Shown piece by piece: positions 44,490-51,883 of a stretch of 64,000 bases of DNA. A program made the position numbers and the translations under genes. The notes beneath the pieces were generated by a model that saw nothing but the letters and a program-made list of their open reading frames with translations, was not told the DNA's origin and made no database searches. Origin of the DNA: Halomarina rubra. GTDB lineage: Archaea; Halobacteriota; Halobacteria; Halobacteriales; Haloarculaceae. The stretch lies in the NCBI RefSeq assembly GCF_023699475.1, contig NZ_JALXFV010000003.1, forward strand, positions 257,873 through 321,872. The letters run 5' to 3'. The stretch's first letter is position 1. Every line of letters starts with the position of its first letter.

Positions 44490-45083
44490 TCAGCAGATGC
44501 CAGAGCGGACACGGAAGTCGTAGTCGGGGCCGATAGCGAAGGTGACCCCGATGTAACAGACGGTGGTCCGAACGGTGTCGTAGGCCGTCTCGTCGTCGTG
44601 AGCCGCGTAGACGGTGAACTCCCGGTCACCACCCGTCTCCGCTTCGAGCGTCGAGAACTCGAACACGCGTTTTCGACTCGTCGCTGCGACCGTGTAGGTC
44701 TCCTCGTGGTAGACTGTCGTCTCGTCGGAACTCCCCGCAGCCGGCCCTTCGATACGAACATCGACGGTCTGCTCGCTGTCGTACTGGTTGTCGATGGCGA
44801 CGTGGTGGTCGTAGCTCACTTCGTTCGGGTCGGCCATCGTCCCCGGCGGAGCGTCGGTGCCGGTCCCCGGCGACTCCGTTGCCGAGGTCTCGGTGGGCGT
44901 CGTGGTGGGTCGTCGCGGCGTCGACGTGCCGTCGGGCGACATCCCGGTTTCGAGGGCACTGGTCGCCGGCCCACTCGTCTCGGGGAGTCCCTCGCTCTCG
45001 ACACAGCCAGCGAGAGTAGCGGTAGCGACGGTAGCGGTCCCGGCGAAGACCGTTCGGAGGACGCGACGACGGGTCGGAGCCAT
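44490..45083 (-). CDS. Tat lipoprotein of unknown function
   Basis: 197 residues. MAPTRRRVLRTVFAGTATVA leads into the lipobox LAGC; twin arginines make it a Tat substrate. A 65-residue Thr/Pro/Ser stalk follows. The mature domain is Ig-like: HHVAIDNQYDSEQTVDVRIEG, TVYHEETYTVAATSRKRVFEF, REFTVYAAHDDETAYDTVRT, with Cys near the end (TVCYIG, SGIC) that may bond. The pattern recalls haloarchaeal copper- or ligand-binding surface domains, but no family is certain. Confidence 0.78.
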   Translation of the reverse strand: MAPTRRRVLRTVFAGTATVATATLAGCVESEGLPETSGPATSALETGMSPDGTSTPRRPTTTPTETSATESPGTGTDAPPGTMADPNEVSYDHHVAIDNQYDSEQTVDVRIEGPAAGSSDETTVYHEETYTVAATSRKRVFEFSTLEAETGGDREFTVYAAHDDETAYDTVRTTVCYIGVTFAIGPDYDFRVRSGIC

Positions 45084-45129
45084 ACGACTCCTGTCGGCGG
45101 GGCGACCGTAATCCCCCCGGTGGGTCAAA

Positions 45130-45591
45130 TCAGCCCTGAAACAGTCTGTAGGCACCCTGCCCGACGGCGACCGGTTTGACGGCCGTCTCGCCCTCGCCGG
45201 TCGGGACGTCGCTGGTCACCGTCACCTGACTGACGCCGACGGACCCGCCCGAGCGGATGACCTCGGCGTGGGCGGTCACGTCGCCGGCCGCCCGCCGGAG
45301 GTAGTTGACGTTGAGGTTGATGGTGGCGACGCCGCCCTGGATGGGGTTCTCCAGCGACGGACGCAGCGCGATACCGCCGGCGGTGTCGATGAGCGTCGCC
45401 GCGATTCCCCCGTGCATCGTCGGCGGCGAGGTGGGGTTGGTGAGCTTCTCGTCGAACGGCACCGCGAGCGTGATGGAGTCGTAGGTGAACTCCTCGACGG
45501 TCGTGCCGAGCCACGACAGGTAGCCGTGTTCCTGCTCGATGAACTGCTGGAGCATCTCCTTTGCCGCCGGGGGGAGCGTGTCGTCGGTCAT
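45130..45591 (-). CDS. PaaI-like hotdog-fold thioesterase
   Basis: 153 residues. NPTSPPTMHGGIAATLIDTAGGIALR is the family's catalytic segment and INLNVNYLRRAAGDVTAHAEVIRSGGSVGVSQVTV the following strands. A minimal-length family member, unlike the extended one at 4680-5264. Expected to hydrolyse an acyl-CoA (aromatic or fatty). ATG 45591 is chosen; another ATG at 45600 would add three residues. Confidence 0.9.
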   Translation of the reverse strand: MTDDTLPPAAKEMLQQFIEQEHGYLSWLGTTVEEFTYDSITLAVPFDEKLTNPTSPPTMHGGIAATLIDTAGGIALRPSLENPIQGGVATINLNVNYLRRAAGDVTAHAEVIRSGGSVGVSQVTVTSDVPTGEGETAVKPVAVGQGAYRLFQG

Positions 45592-45677
45592 ACGACCCAT
45601 CGAGGCGGTGACGGTTTGAAATCAGCGGTTCGACGGGTCGAGCCACCGGTTCGGCGGGCGGCCGACCGACGAGCGTC

Positions 45678-46121
45678 TCAGCGTCCGAGTGCGGCCCGAA
45701 CTCGGGGGCCGAACGGTCCCGTCGCCACCCGGTAGCCGACCAGCGCCGGCACCAGTGCGAGCAGCCAGCACACCAGAACGAACAGCAGGTCCGTCACCGA
45801 GAGCAGGTGGGCGAGCGGGTCGGCGACGTGCATCGCGAGGACGAGTTCGTAGACCACGGGGACGGCGGCGACGAGCGCGGCGAGGGCGTACAGCGCAGTC
45901 GCGACGACCCCCCGTCGGGAGGGCCGACCGTAGAGCACCGCCCCGAAGCCGACGACGCCGAGGCCGAACAGCACCGCTCGCGGGAGCAGGTCCGCGCCGA
46001 CCCACGCCGCGAGCGCGCCGAGGACGACCGCACATCCGACGACCAGCCCCGTCGTGAGCGCGTCGTGACCGTGGCCGAACCACCGGTCGAGACGGCGACG
46101 GAGGGCGTCGCTCGTCGACAT
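45678..46121 (-). CDS. Four-helix membrane protein of unknown function
   Basis: 147 residues. Hydrophobic segments at about 23-45, 48-65, 70-93 and 105-130. The N-terminus has several basic residues (RRRLDRWFGHGHD), so it should be inside. Its ATG overlaps the TGA of the upstream beta-helix protein gene by one base (TGATG), indicating translational coupling. No family recognised. Confidence 0.72.
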   Translation of the reverse strand: MSTSDALRRRLDRWFGHGHDALTTGLVVGCAVVLGALAAWVGADLLPRAVLFGLGVVGFGAVLYGRPSRRGVVATALYALAALVAAVPVVYELVLAMHVADPLAHLLSVTDLLFVLVCWLLALVPALVGYRVATGPFGPRVRAALGR

Positions 46122-47395
46122 CACGACTCACCCCGGCGGACCGCCTCGCGGGGCGGGGCGTCACGCGCGTTCGGCATGCCCTCCAGTTCGTCGAACGGCG
46201 GTTCGGGCGCGCTCCGCCAGTCGCCGCGTGGAGCCTCGCCGTTGTCGAGTTGCGTGAACTGCTCGAGCAGCACCATCGTCACCCAGGGGTCGCCCCCGAG
46301 GATGCGGAGGCCGCCGTCGAGACCGCCGGGGCGGGTCGAGTCGGCGCGGTTCCCCTCGAAGACGTTGCCGCCGTCCTCGGGCGCGCCGACGGCGAGGTCC
46401 GCGCGCCCGGACCCCGAGACGTCGTTGTCGAGAAAGCGGTTGTTCCGCGGCGGGTAGACGTTGTCGTCGACCATCGGCACCGCGACGATGCCGAAGTTGG
46501 GGTGGTCCCGGACGGTGTTGCCGACCACCTCGTTGTCGATTCCGCCGGCGACGTTGATGCCCGTCCCGAACGCGGCGTAGCCGAACCCCTCGTCGGGCGC
46601 GTCGGCGTTGTGGTTCGACTCGACGAGGTTGTTCTCGAAGCGGGCGCTGTCCTGTGGCGGGTCGGCCTCACTGTCCAGGGAGTTCGGGACGATGCCGCCC
46701 ATGTTGTTGCGCCACACCGAGTCCCGGACGGTGAGGTACCCGCCCGCGTTCGTCCCGGAGTAGCCGATGGCGTTGTTCTCCGAGCGGACGTTCTCGATGA
46801 GCGCGTGACAGGGCTTGCACTGGCCGATGTAGAACCCCGAGTCGGTGTGGCCCGACGCGTAGCAGTTGTCGTAGCGGCCGTGCTGGCTGTCGATGTTGTA
46901 GATGCCGTACACCTGGTTGTTGTACGCGGTGAGGTACGACCCACGCCACCCCGACACCGACGACCAGAAGAAGCCGTTGCGCACGTAGTGGCGCGCGGTG
47001 AGGTTCTCGACGACGACGTCGTCGACGGTGGCGAGCACGCCGTCCTGGCGCTTGAACTCGCCGTCGAGGATGACCTCGTTGCGGTCGGTACCCCGGATGG
47101 TGAGTCGAGGCGTGTCGGTCACCGCGACGGCCTCGCGGTAGACGCCCGGTTCGACGAGCACGAGGTCCTCCGGAGCGGCCGCGTTCACCGCCGCCTGGAT
47201 GGTGTCGTACTGGCCCGGAACCTCGTGGACCGTGTAGTCCTCGTAGGCGCGTGGCTCGCCGCGCAGTGGCTGGCCCGCGGGGAACTCGGGGGCGGACTGG
47301 TCGGCGCTGGCGAGGTGTGCAGCCGTGAGCCCCGCCGTCCCGACCGCACCGGCCGCACCGAGCGCCCGGAGCACGTCGCGTCGACGGTGGGTCAC
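46121..47395 (-). CDS. Tat-exported right-handed beta-helix protein (NosD-like)
   Basis: 424 residues. RRRDVLRALGAAGAVGTAGL is a Tat signal without a lipobox. YDTIQAAVNAAAPEDLVLVEPGVYREAVAVTDT starts a parallel beta-helix made of repeated coils: NNQVYGIYNIDSQHG, SGHTDSGFYIGQC, SENNAIGYSGTNAG, WRNNMGGIVPNSLD, ESNHNADAPDEGFGYAAFGTG and NRFLDNDVSGSGRADLAVG. This fold is shared by carbohydrate-active enzymes and NosD copper loading proteins. No catalytic residues identified. The coupled downstream gene encodes a four-helix membrane protein, so they may act together at the membrane. Halocyanin is the next gene. Confidence 0.88.
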   Translation of the reverse strand: MTHRRRDVLRALGAAGAVGTAGLTAAHLASADQSAPEFPAGQPLRGEPRAYEDYTVHEVPGQYDTIQAAVNAAAPEDLVLVEPGVYREAVAVTDTPRLTIRGTDRNEVILDGEFKRQDGVLATVDDVVVENLTARHYVRNGFFWSSVSGWRGSYLTAYNNQVYGIYNIDSQHGRYDNCYASGHTDSGFYIGQCKPCHALIENVRSENNAIGYSGTNAGGYLTVRDSVWRNNMGGIVPNSLDSEADPPQDSARFENNLVESNHNADAPDEGFGYAAFGTGINVAGGIDNEVVGNTVRDHPNFGIVAVPMVDDNVYPPRNNRFLDNDVSGSGRADLAVGAPEDGGNVFEGNRADSTRPGGLDGGLRILGGDPWVTMVLLEQFTQLDNGEAPRGDWRSAPEPPFDELEGMPNARDAPPREAVRRGES

Positions 47396-47554
47396 GCCCC
47401 ACCCACGTCGTTCGTTGACATGTCTCGTCGATTCGAGTACCCGAGGATAAAACTACGCCTCGGTGGGAGTCTCGACGGTCAGCGGGACAGACACCGTCGA
47501 GCGCGGTCGCGTGCAGTCAGCGGGGCGGACTCCGCCGAGCGTGGCCGTGCACGG

Positions 47555-48022
47555 TCAGCGGACGGCGACACCGCCTTGCATCCCGCTCGGGCGGTGGGGT
47601 TCGCAGTAGTAGGGGAACTCGCCGCTCTCCTCGAAGGTGTAGGAGAACGTCTCACCGGCGTCGCTGTACAGTTGGCTCTCGAACGTGCCGTCGCGCGCGA
47701 CGACGTTGTGACCGCCGCCCTTCCCGGTCCACTCCCAGACGACGGTCGTCCCGGGGTCGATCTCGATAGCCGCCGGGGTGAACGCGAGACCGCCTTCGGT
47801 TCCGACCTGCACCGTCGTCTCGTCGGTTCCGGTGCGGTCGACGACCGACTCGTAGCCGTTCGAGCCGTCGAGCCACTCGTCGTAGTCGACCGAGTCGCCG
47901 CTGCCGCTGCGCAGACACCCGGCGAGCGCGAGGGCCGACCCCACCGCGCCGAGAACCGCCCGTCTGCTCCGTCGTGCGCCTGGAGAGCGCCGTTCCGCAT
48001 CGCGTTGGCTGTGCACAATCAC
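47555..48022 (-). CDS. Halocyanin (blue copper) lipoprotein
   Basis: About 155 residues from GTG 48022 (a GTG at 48016 is also possible). Signal: RRAVLGAVGSALALAGCLRS with lipobox LAGC. The copper site of the plastocyanin fold is complete: first His in GGGHNVVA, then Cys, His and Met in PYYCEPHRPSGMQG. It should carry electrons outside the membrane. It is divergent from the P19/Tp34-like gene with only 27 bases between the start codons, so promoters must overlap or share one region. Confidence 0.92.
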   Translation of the reverse strand: MIVHSQRDAERRSPGARRSRRAVLGAVGSALALAGCLRSGSGDSVDYDEWLDGSNGYESVVDRTGTDETTVQVGTEGGLAFTPAAIEIDPGTTVVWEWTGKGGGHNVVARDGTFESQLYSDAGETFSYTFEESGEFPYYCEPHRPSGMQGGVAVR

Positions 48023-48049
48023 TTTGAGCGGGAGTCGCCTCTTAACTGT

Positions 48050-49123
48050 ATGCGACGCCGGACGTTCCTCGCCGCGACCACCGGAGCGCTCGCCGCCACG
48101 AGCGGGTGTCTCGGCGGGGCAACCGACGGGAGCTACGTCCCGCCACCGCGCGTCGCGGACCCACCGGCCGGCGTCTACCGACCACCCGCCAGCACCGGCC
48201 TCGCGCTCGTCGGCACCGCCGACGCCGGCCCGTTCCGCCTCGGAGTGCTCTACAGCTACCCGACGCGCTTCTGGGAGGTCGTCGGCGAGCAGACCTACCT
48301 GCGGGACGTGACCGACGAGGACAGCGTCCACCTGATGGCGCTCGCGTGGGACCCCGAGACGGGCGTCGTCTTTCCCGAGGTCGGCCTGACCGTCGAGGTC
48401 ACCCACGCCGAGACCGGCGCGGACCACGACGCGGGCGACCTGGTCGCCGAAGAGGCCGTCTACGCGATGCTCTCACAGGGGCTCGGCTTCCACTACGGCG
48501 ACAACGTCGCGCTGCCGGGCGACGGCCGCTACGACGTCACCGTCGCCGTCGGCGGCCTCCAACTCCGACGGACGGGCGCGTTCGCCGACCGGTTCGGTGA
48601 CCCCGCGAGCCACACGTTCGAGTTCGAGTACAGTCGTGCCGAACGCGACGCGCTCGCGACCCGCCGGAACGAGGACGCCGGCACCTCGGGAGCCGTCGAC
48701 CCACTCGAGGAGCCACCGGTGCCGACCGCCCGCACGCCGACCGCCGACTCCGCGTGGACGAGGCTCGGGCGGACGCGCGCCGACGACGCGGTGGTCCTCG
48801 CCTACCTGCTCGACGGCGAGGCCGCCGACCGTTTCGACGCCGAGCGGTATCTGGCGCTCACGACCTCCACGCCGTACAACCGACTCGTCCTCCCCGCGAT
48901 GGGTCTCCGCGTTCGGGTCTCCGACGGCGCGTCGGTGGCGTTCGAGGGACTCCTGACCCGGACGGTCGACCCGTCGCTCGGGTACCACTACGGCACCGCG
49001 GTGCCCGCACTCCCCGACGGCGGCGACCTCCTCGTCGAGGTGCTCTCGCCGCCACAGGTCGCCCGCCACGAGGGCTACGAGACGGCGTTCCTCGCGACCG
49101 ACCCGGTTCGGATCTCGCTGTGA
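48050..49123 (+). CDS. Tat lipoprotein with two P19/Tp34-like domains (probably DUF7350)
   Basis: 357 residues. MRRRTFLAATTGALAATSGC is a Tat/lipobox signal. Two related domains follow. The first has YSYPTRFWEVVGEQTYLRDV and LGFHYGDNVALPGDGRYDVTVAVGG, and the second has LGYHYGTAVPALPDGGDLLVEV. The xGxHYG(D/T)N-P-DG pattern is that of periplasmic iron/copper carriers of the P19/Tp34 type. The adjacent halocyanin also binds copper, so a metal-handling role is likely but not proven. Family label DUF7350 is from memory. Confidence 0.75.
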   Translation: MRRRTFLAATTGALAATSGCLGGATDGSYVPPPRVADPPAGVYRPPASTGLALVGTADAGPFRLGVLYSYPTRFWEVVGEQTYLRDVTDEDSVHLMALAWDPETGVVFPEVGLTVEVTHAETGADHDAGDLVAEEAVYAMLSQGLGFHYGDNVALPGDGRYDVTVAVGGLQLRRTGAFADRFGDPASHTFEFEYSRAERDALATRRNEDAGTSGAVDPLEEPPVPTARTPTADSAWTRLGRTRADDAVVLAYLLDGEAADRFDAERYLALTTSTPYNRLVLPAMGLRVRVSDGASVAFEGLLTRTVDPSLGYHYGTAVPALPDGGDLLVEVLSPPQVARHEGYETAFLATDPVRISL

Positions 49124-49427
49124 GCGGTCGCCGACCGCCCGGGGCTACAGGTGTCGACACCGCTCGACCGCGGCCCGATAGACGTAGCCACCGCGTTCGT
49201 TGGTGTCCGGGTGTTCCGTACTGATGCGGCGACGCGACGAGCACACCCGACCCAATCATCACGCTCGTCGCCCCCGCCGCGACCAGTTCGTTCCGCCGGG
49301 CCCGTCGCTCCGTCATGTCTCTCACGTGACGGCCTCGGTGGACTGTCACCACACCGCCAGCCACAGGTTGACCGTCCCGGCACGAGAACCGCTTACCAAT
49401 GAGCGACTGCGAACGCGGAGGACAGGC
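49124..49427. other. Gene-free stretch before the DUF4385 region
   Basis: About 300 bases with no convincing gene. A 33-residue minus ORF from a GTG at 49246 (ends AAVERCRHL) looks protein-like but has no TATA box and an uncertain start. A TTACCAAT string near 49393-49400 is about 30 bases before GTG 49428 and is the likely original promoter of the DUF4385 gene. Confidence 0.35.
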
Positions 49428-49486
49428 GTGACCGACGACGACGGCGACGACACCGACGACGGCCCCGAGTACGACGTCGACCCCCG
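49428..49486 (+). pseudogene. Truncated first copy of the DUF4385 gene start
   Basis: GTG ACC GAC GAC ... encodes VTDDDGDDTDDGPEYDVD and then runs into element copy C. Thirty bases (49452-49481, ending gtacgacgtcgac) are identical to 49643-49672 at the start of the complete gene. Only this copy is preceded by a promoter-like sequence. Confidence 0.75.
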
Positions 49487-49622
49487 CCACCTTTTGCTGC
49501 GTACGCGCGCCGCTGGCGCGCTCACTGGCAAAAGCTGGACCAAAAGCACTCCCGAACCCCCTCGGTCGCTTCGCTCCTTCGAGGGTTCGGTCGGCCCGCT
49601 TGCTCGTTGCACTCGCTCGCGG
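49487..49622 (-). repeat. Structured intergenic element, copy C (between duplicated gene starts)
   Basis: Read on the minus strand: left flank cgcgagcgagtg, gggccgaccgaacc, hairpin CGAACCC ... GGGGTTCG, core gcttttggtccagcttttgc (complement at 49527-49546), hairpin GCGCGCC-agc-GGCGCGC, end gcagcaaaaggtgg. CTTTTGC of the core pairs perfectly with GCAAAAG at the end. The layout is that of copies A and B, while both hairpin sequences differ. Confidence 0.8.
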
Positions 49623-49639
49623 AACGAGGGGGTGAGAGA

Positions 49640-50092
49640 GTGACCGACGACGGCCCCGAGTACGACGTCGACTTCCGCGACCACCCCGAGCAGTACGAGG
49701 TCGGTCGTGGCGAGGAGGACGTGTTCAAGGTCGAACCGTACAAGTCCGAACTGCTCCCGCTGTGGGGGTACGCCGACCGTGCTACCGCCGACGAGGCGGG
49801 CGAGGCCATCTACGAGCGGTTCCGCGAGTACCGCGAGCGCGAGGAGTTCGTCGGGATGGATATGGCCCGCAAGTACCTCCAGATGGGCTACACCCGGGCG
49901 ATGCGCTACGCGCGGTACCCCGGCGGGCAGAAGTACGAGGACGACGGCACGGAGCGCGACCCGGAGCACTGGGCGGACCACGACAAACGCGAGGCGGCGC
50001 TCGTCTACGAGGTGTGGTGGGACCGCGTCGAAGCCGACGAGTGCTACCAGGAACTGAAGCGACGCCACCGCGACCACACCGCGGACGACTGA
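49640..50092 (+). CDS. DUF4385 family protein
   Basis: 150 residues from GTG 49640. The core is PEQYEVGRGEEDVFKVEPYKSELLPLWGY, then EFVGMDMARKYLQMGYTRAMRYARYPGGQKYEDDG and the end YEVWWDRVEADECYQELKRRHR, all characteristic of DUF4385, a family found in bacteria, phages and haloarchaea with no known function. The gene start is duplicated upstream across element copy C, leaving this complete copy separated from its probable promoter by about 200 bases. Confidence 0.9.
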   Translation: MTDDGPEYDVDFRDHPEQYEVGRGEEDVFKVEPYKSELLPLWGYADRATADEAGEAIYERFREYREREEFVGMDMARKYLQMGYTRAMRYARYPGGQKYEDDGTERDPEHWADHDKREAALVYEVWWDRVEADECYQELKRRHRDHTADD

Positions 50093-50096
50093 CCGC

Positions 50097-50978
50097 TCAG
50101 CCCAGCACCGTCGGGTCGTCGGTCGGTTCGAGCGTGACGTCGATGCGGTCGCCGACGGCGAAGTCGTGGCCGGGGCAGACGACCTTCGCGCCGAAGCCGT
50201 CGTCGCGAGCGAGGAACAGCGAGAGACCCGTCACGCGCTCGCCGTCGGCGAAGACGGCGAGGTCGTTCCAGCGGACGGTCCGGCCGTCGGCGACGCCGAC
50301 CTCCCGACCGAGCAGCGTCACCGGTCCACTCGTCGCGCCGTGGGCACCGCCGCCCTCGTAGTGGACGAGACCGCCGTCGAGCACCCACCCCTCCTCGGAA
50401 GCGACGCCGACGAACCGACCCGGGTCGGGGTGGGCGGGCGCGTCGAGGACGACGAACGTCTCGCCGGCCTCCCGGACGGTGCCGGTTCCGTCCCACTCCA
50501 GTGCCAGCGGGTCGACGCCGAGGGCGATTGGGACCGACCCCGACGCCCGGTAGGGGTTCGCGTCGGGCGCGCGGAAGCCGAGGTGGACGTGGTTGTCGAC
50601 CCACGGCGCGAAGAAGCCGGCACGGACGAGCGTGCCGAGCGAGTCGCCGACGGCGACGCGGTCGCCCGGTTCGACCGCGGGGTCGACGTGGAGCATCCGG
50701 GCGACGGTACCCGGTGGTGCGTCGAGCGAGGAGTCGTCGTCGAGTTCGACCAGAATCAGGTGGTCCTCCGCGGCGGCGTACGGTTTGGGTGGGGCACGCA
50801 CGGAACGCGTGTCGAGCACCTCGCCGGCGACGGGCGAGGGGGCGCTCGTCGCTCGCTGGGGGCCGACTTCGGGGTAGAGGTCGATGGCACAGCCGTCGTC
50901 GTGGGCGACGTACGGCGAGTTGTACAGCGACAGTCGCGGGTAGCGTTCCAGCACCGACTCGGGCAGCGTCACCGCCAT
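50097..50978 (-). CDS. M23/LytM-like metallopeptidase-fold protein
   Basis: 293 residues, no signal peptide. Residues 1-155 follow the LytM/M23 pattern: AHDDGCAIDLYPE (first His and Asp zinc ligands), a hairpin PSPVAGEVLDTRSV, ARMLHVD at the place of LYAHL, VEPGDRVAVGDSLGTL and DNHVHLGFR for the HxH ligand pair. The remaining 140 residues (VLDGGLVHYEGGGAH, TLLGREVGVADGRTVRW) are a beta-rich domain of unknown type. I recall this as a conserved haloarchaeal hypothetical. M23 enzymes cut peptidoglycan cross-bridges, which archaea lack, so the substrate is open. Confidence 0.72.
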   Translation of the reverse strand: MAVTLPESVLERYPRLSLYNSPYVAHDDGCAIDLYPEVGPQRATSAPSPVAGEVLDTRSVRAPPKPYAAAEDHLILVELDDDSSLDAPPGTVARMLHVDPAVEPGDRVAVGDSLGTLVRAGFFAPWVDNHVHLGFRAPDANPYRASGSVPIALGVDPLALEWDGTGTVREAGETFVVLDAPAHPDPGRFVGVASEEGWVLDGGLVHYEGGGAHGATSGPVTLLGREVGVADGRTVRWNDLAVFADGERVTGLSLFLARDDGFGAKVVCPGHDFAVGDRIDVTLEPTDDPTVLG

Positions 50979-51111
50979 TGCCCGAGGTAGGGACGGCGGC
51001 GGGTTAGCCGCGTCGAAAGCGGCGTCGCGGCCCACCGGGGCTAGCCACGGGGGACCGTCGGCGGCCCCCGAGAGCGGACGGCTTTAGCGCTCGCCGCCCC
51101 AACTCCGGGCC

Positions 51112-51792
51112 ATGCGCGTACTGCGGGGACGGGCAGAGGACCCCGAAGCCGACCGAGCGGTGACCCGAACGCTCGTCGAGGACGCTCGCGAGGCCGAGGA
51201 GGGAGCGGTCCGGGTGTGGACGCCCCACCGGCAGGTGGCGTTCGGTCGCCGGGACACCCACGCGGAAGGGTACGCGACCGCCCGCACGGCCGCCGCCGAC
51301 CGGGGGTTCCCGCCACGGGAGCGTCGGGTAGGCGGCCGAGCGGTGGCGTACACCGGCGACACCGTCGCGTTCGCCCGCGTGACACCCGTCGGCGACATGC
51401 GCGTCGGCATCGACGAACGCTACGAGGCCGCCGAGCGCGACCTGCTGGCGGCGCTCGACACACTGGGCGTCGACGCCCGGCCGGGGGAACCACCCGACTC
51501 GTTCTGTCCGGGCAGTCACTCCATCCAGGCCGACGGGAAGGTCGTGGGCCTCGCTCAGCGCGTCCAGCGGGGCGTCGCGCTCACCGCGGGCATCTGCATC
51601 GTGGCCGAGCGCGAGGCCATCGCCGACGTGCTGGCGGCGGTGTACGACGCGCTCGACCAGCCGTTCGACCCGGCGAGCGTCGGCAGCGTCGCGAACGCGG
51701 GCGGGCCGAGCGACCCCAACGCGGTCGTCGACGCCATCGAGGACGCGCTGGTCGGCGGCCACGACGCGCGGGTCGAACGCCTCGACGGCTGA
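51112..51792 (+). CDS. Short lipoate-protein ligase/octanoyltransferase-like protein
   Basis: 226 residues. RRVGGRAVAYTGDTVAFARVTP is the family's pocket (RRxxGGRAV) and SHSIQADGKVVGLAQRVQRGVALTAGIC contains the invariant Lys (Lys143). It is closer to octanoyltransferase LipM/LipL-type proteins than the enzyme at 11098-11955, which has the RRPTGGGAIYHD form. The two could be a transferase and a ligase. A TTTAG element is 28 bases upstream. The dihydroorotase gene follows after 91 bases. Confidence 0.82.
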   Translation: MRVLRGRAEDPEADRAVTRTLVEDAREAEEGAVRVWTPHRQVAFGRRDTHAEGYATARTAAADRGFPPRERRVGGRAVAYTGDTVAFARVTPVGDMRVGIDERYEAAERDLLAALDTLGVDARPGEPPDSFCPGSHSIQADGKVVGLAQRVQRGVALTAGICIVAEREAIADVLAAVYDALDQPFDPASVGSVANAGGPSDPNAVVDAIEDALVGGHDARVERLDG

Positions 51793-51883
51793 ACGAGTTC
51801 GGCCCCGGCGTCGGCGGCGCATTCGACCCCCACGAATCGACAGAAGGGACAGGATTACCACCGATGCCGACGGACGAGTGGGT

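Noticed and set aside
46250-47900. Long plus-strand reading frame upstream of the P19/Tp34-like gene (46250 to 48049)
   Set aside because: Val/Arg-rich antisense of the beta-helix and halocyanin genes. The real gene begins at ATG 48050 with a Tat/lipobox signal.
49145-49246. 33-residue minus-strand ORF ending AAVERCRHL
   Set aside because: The sequence looks protein-like, but the start is a doubtful GTG, there is no TATA box and the length is too small to judge.
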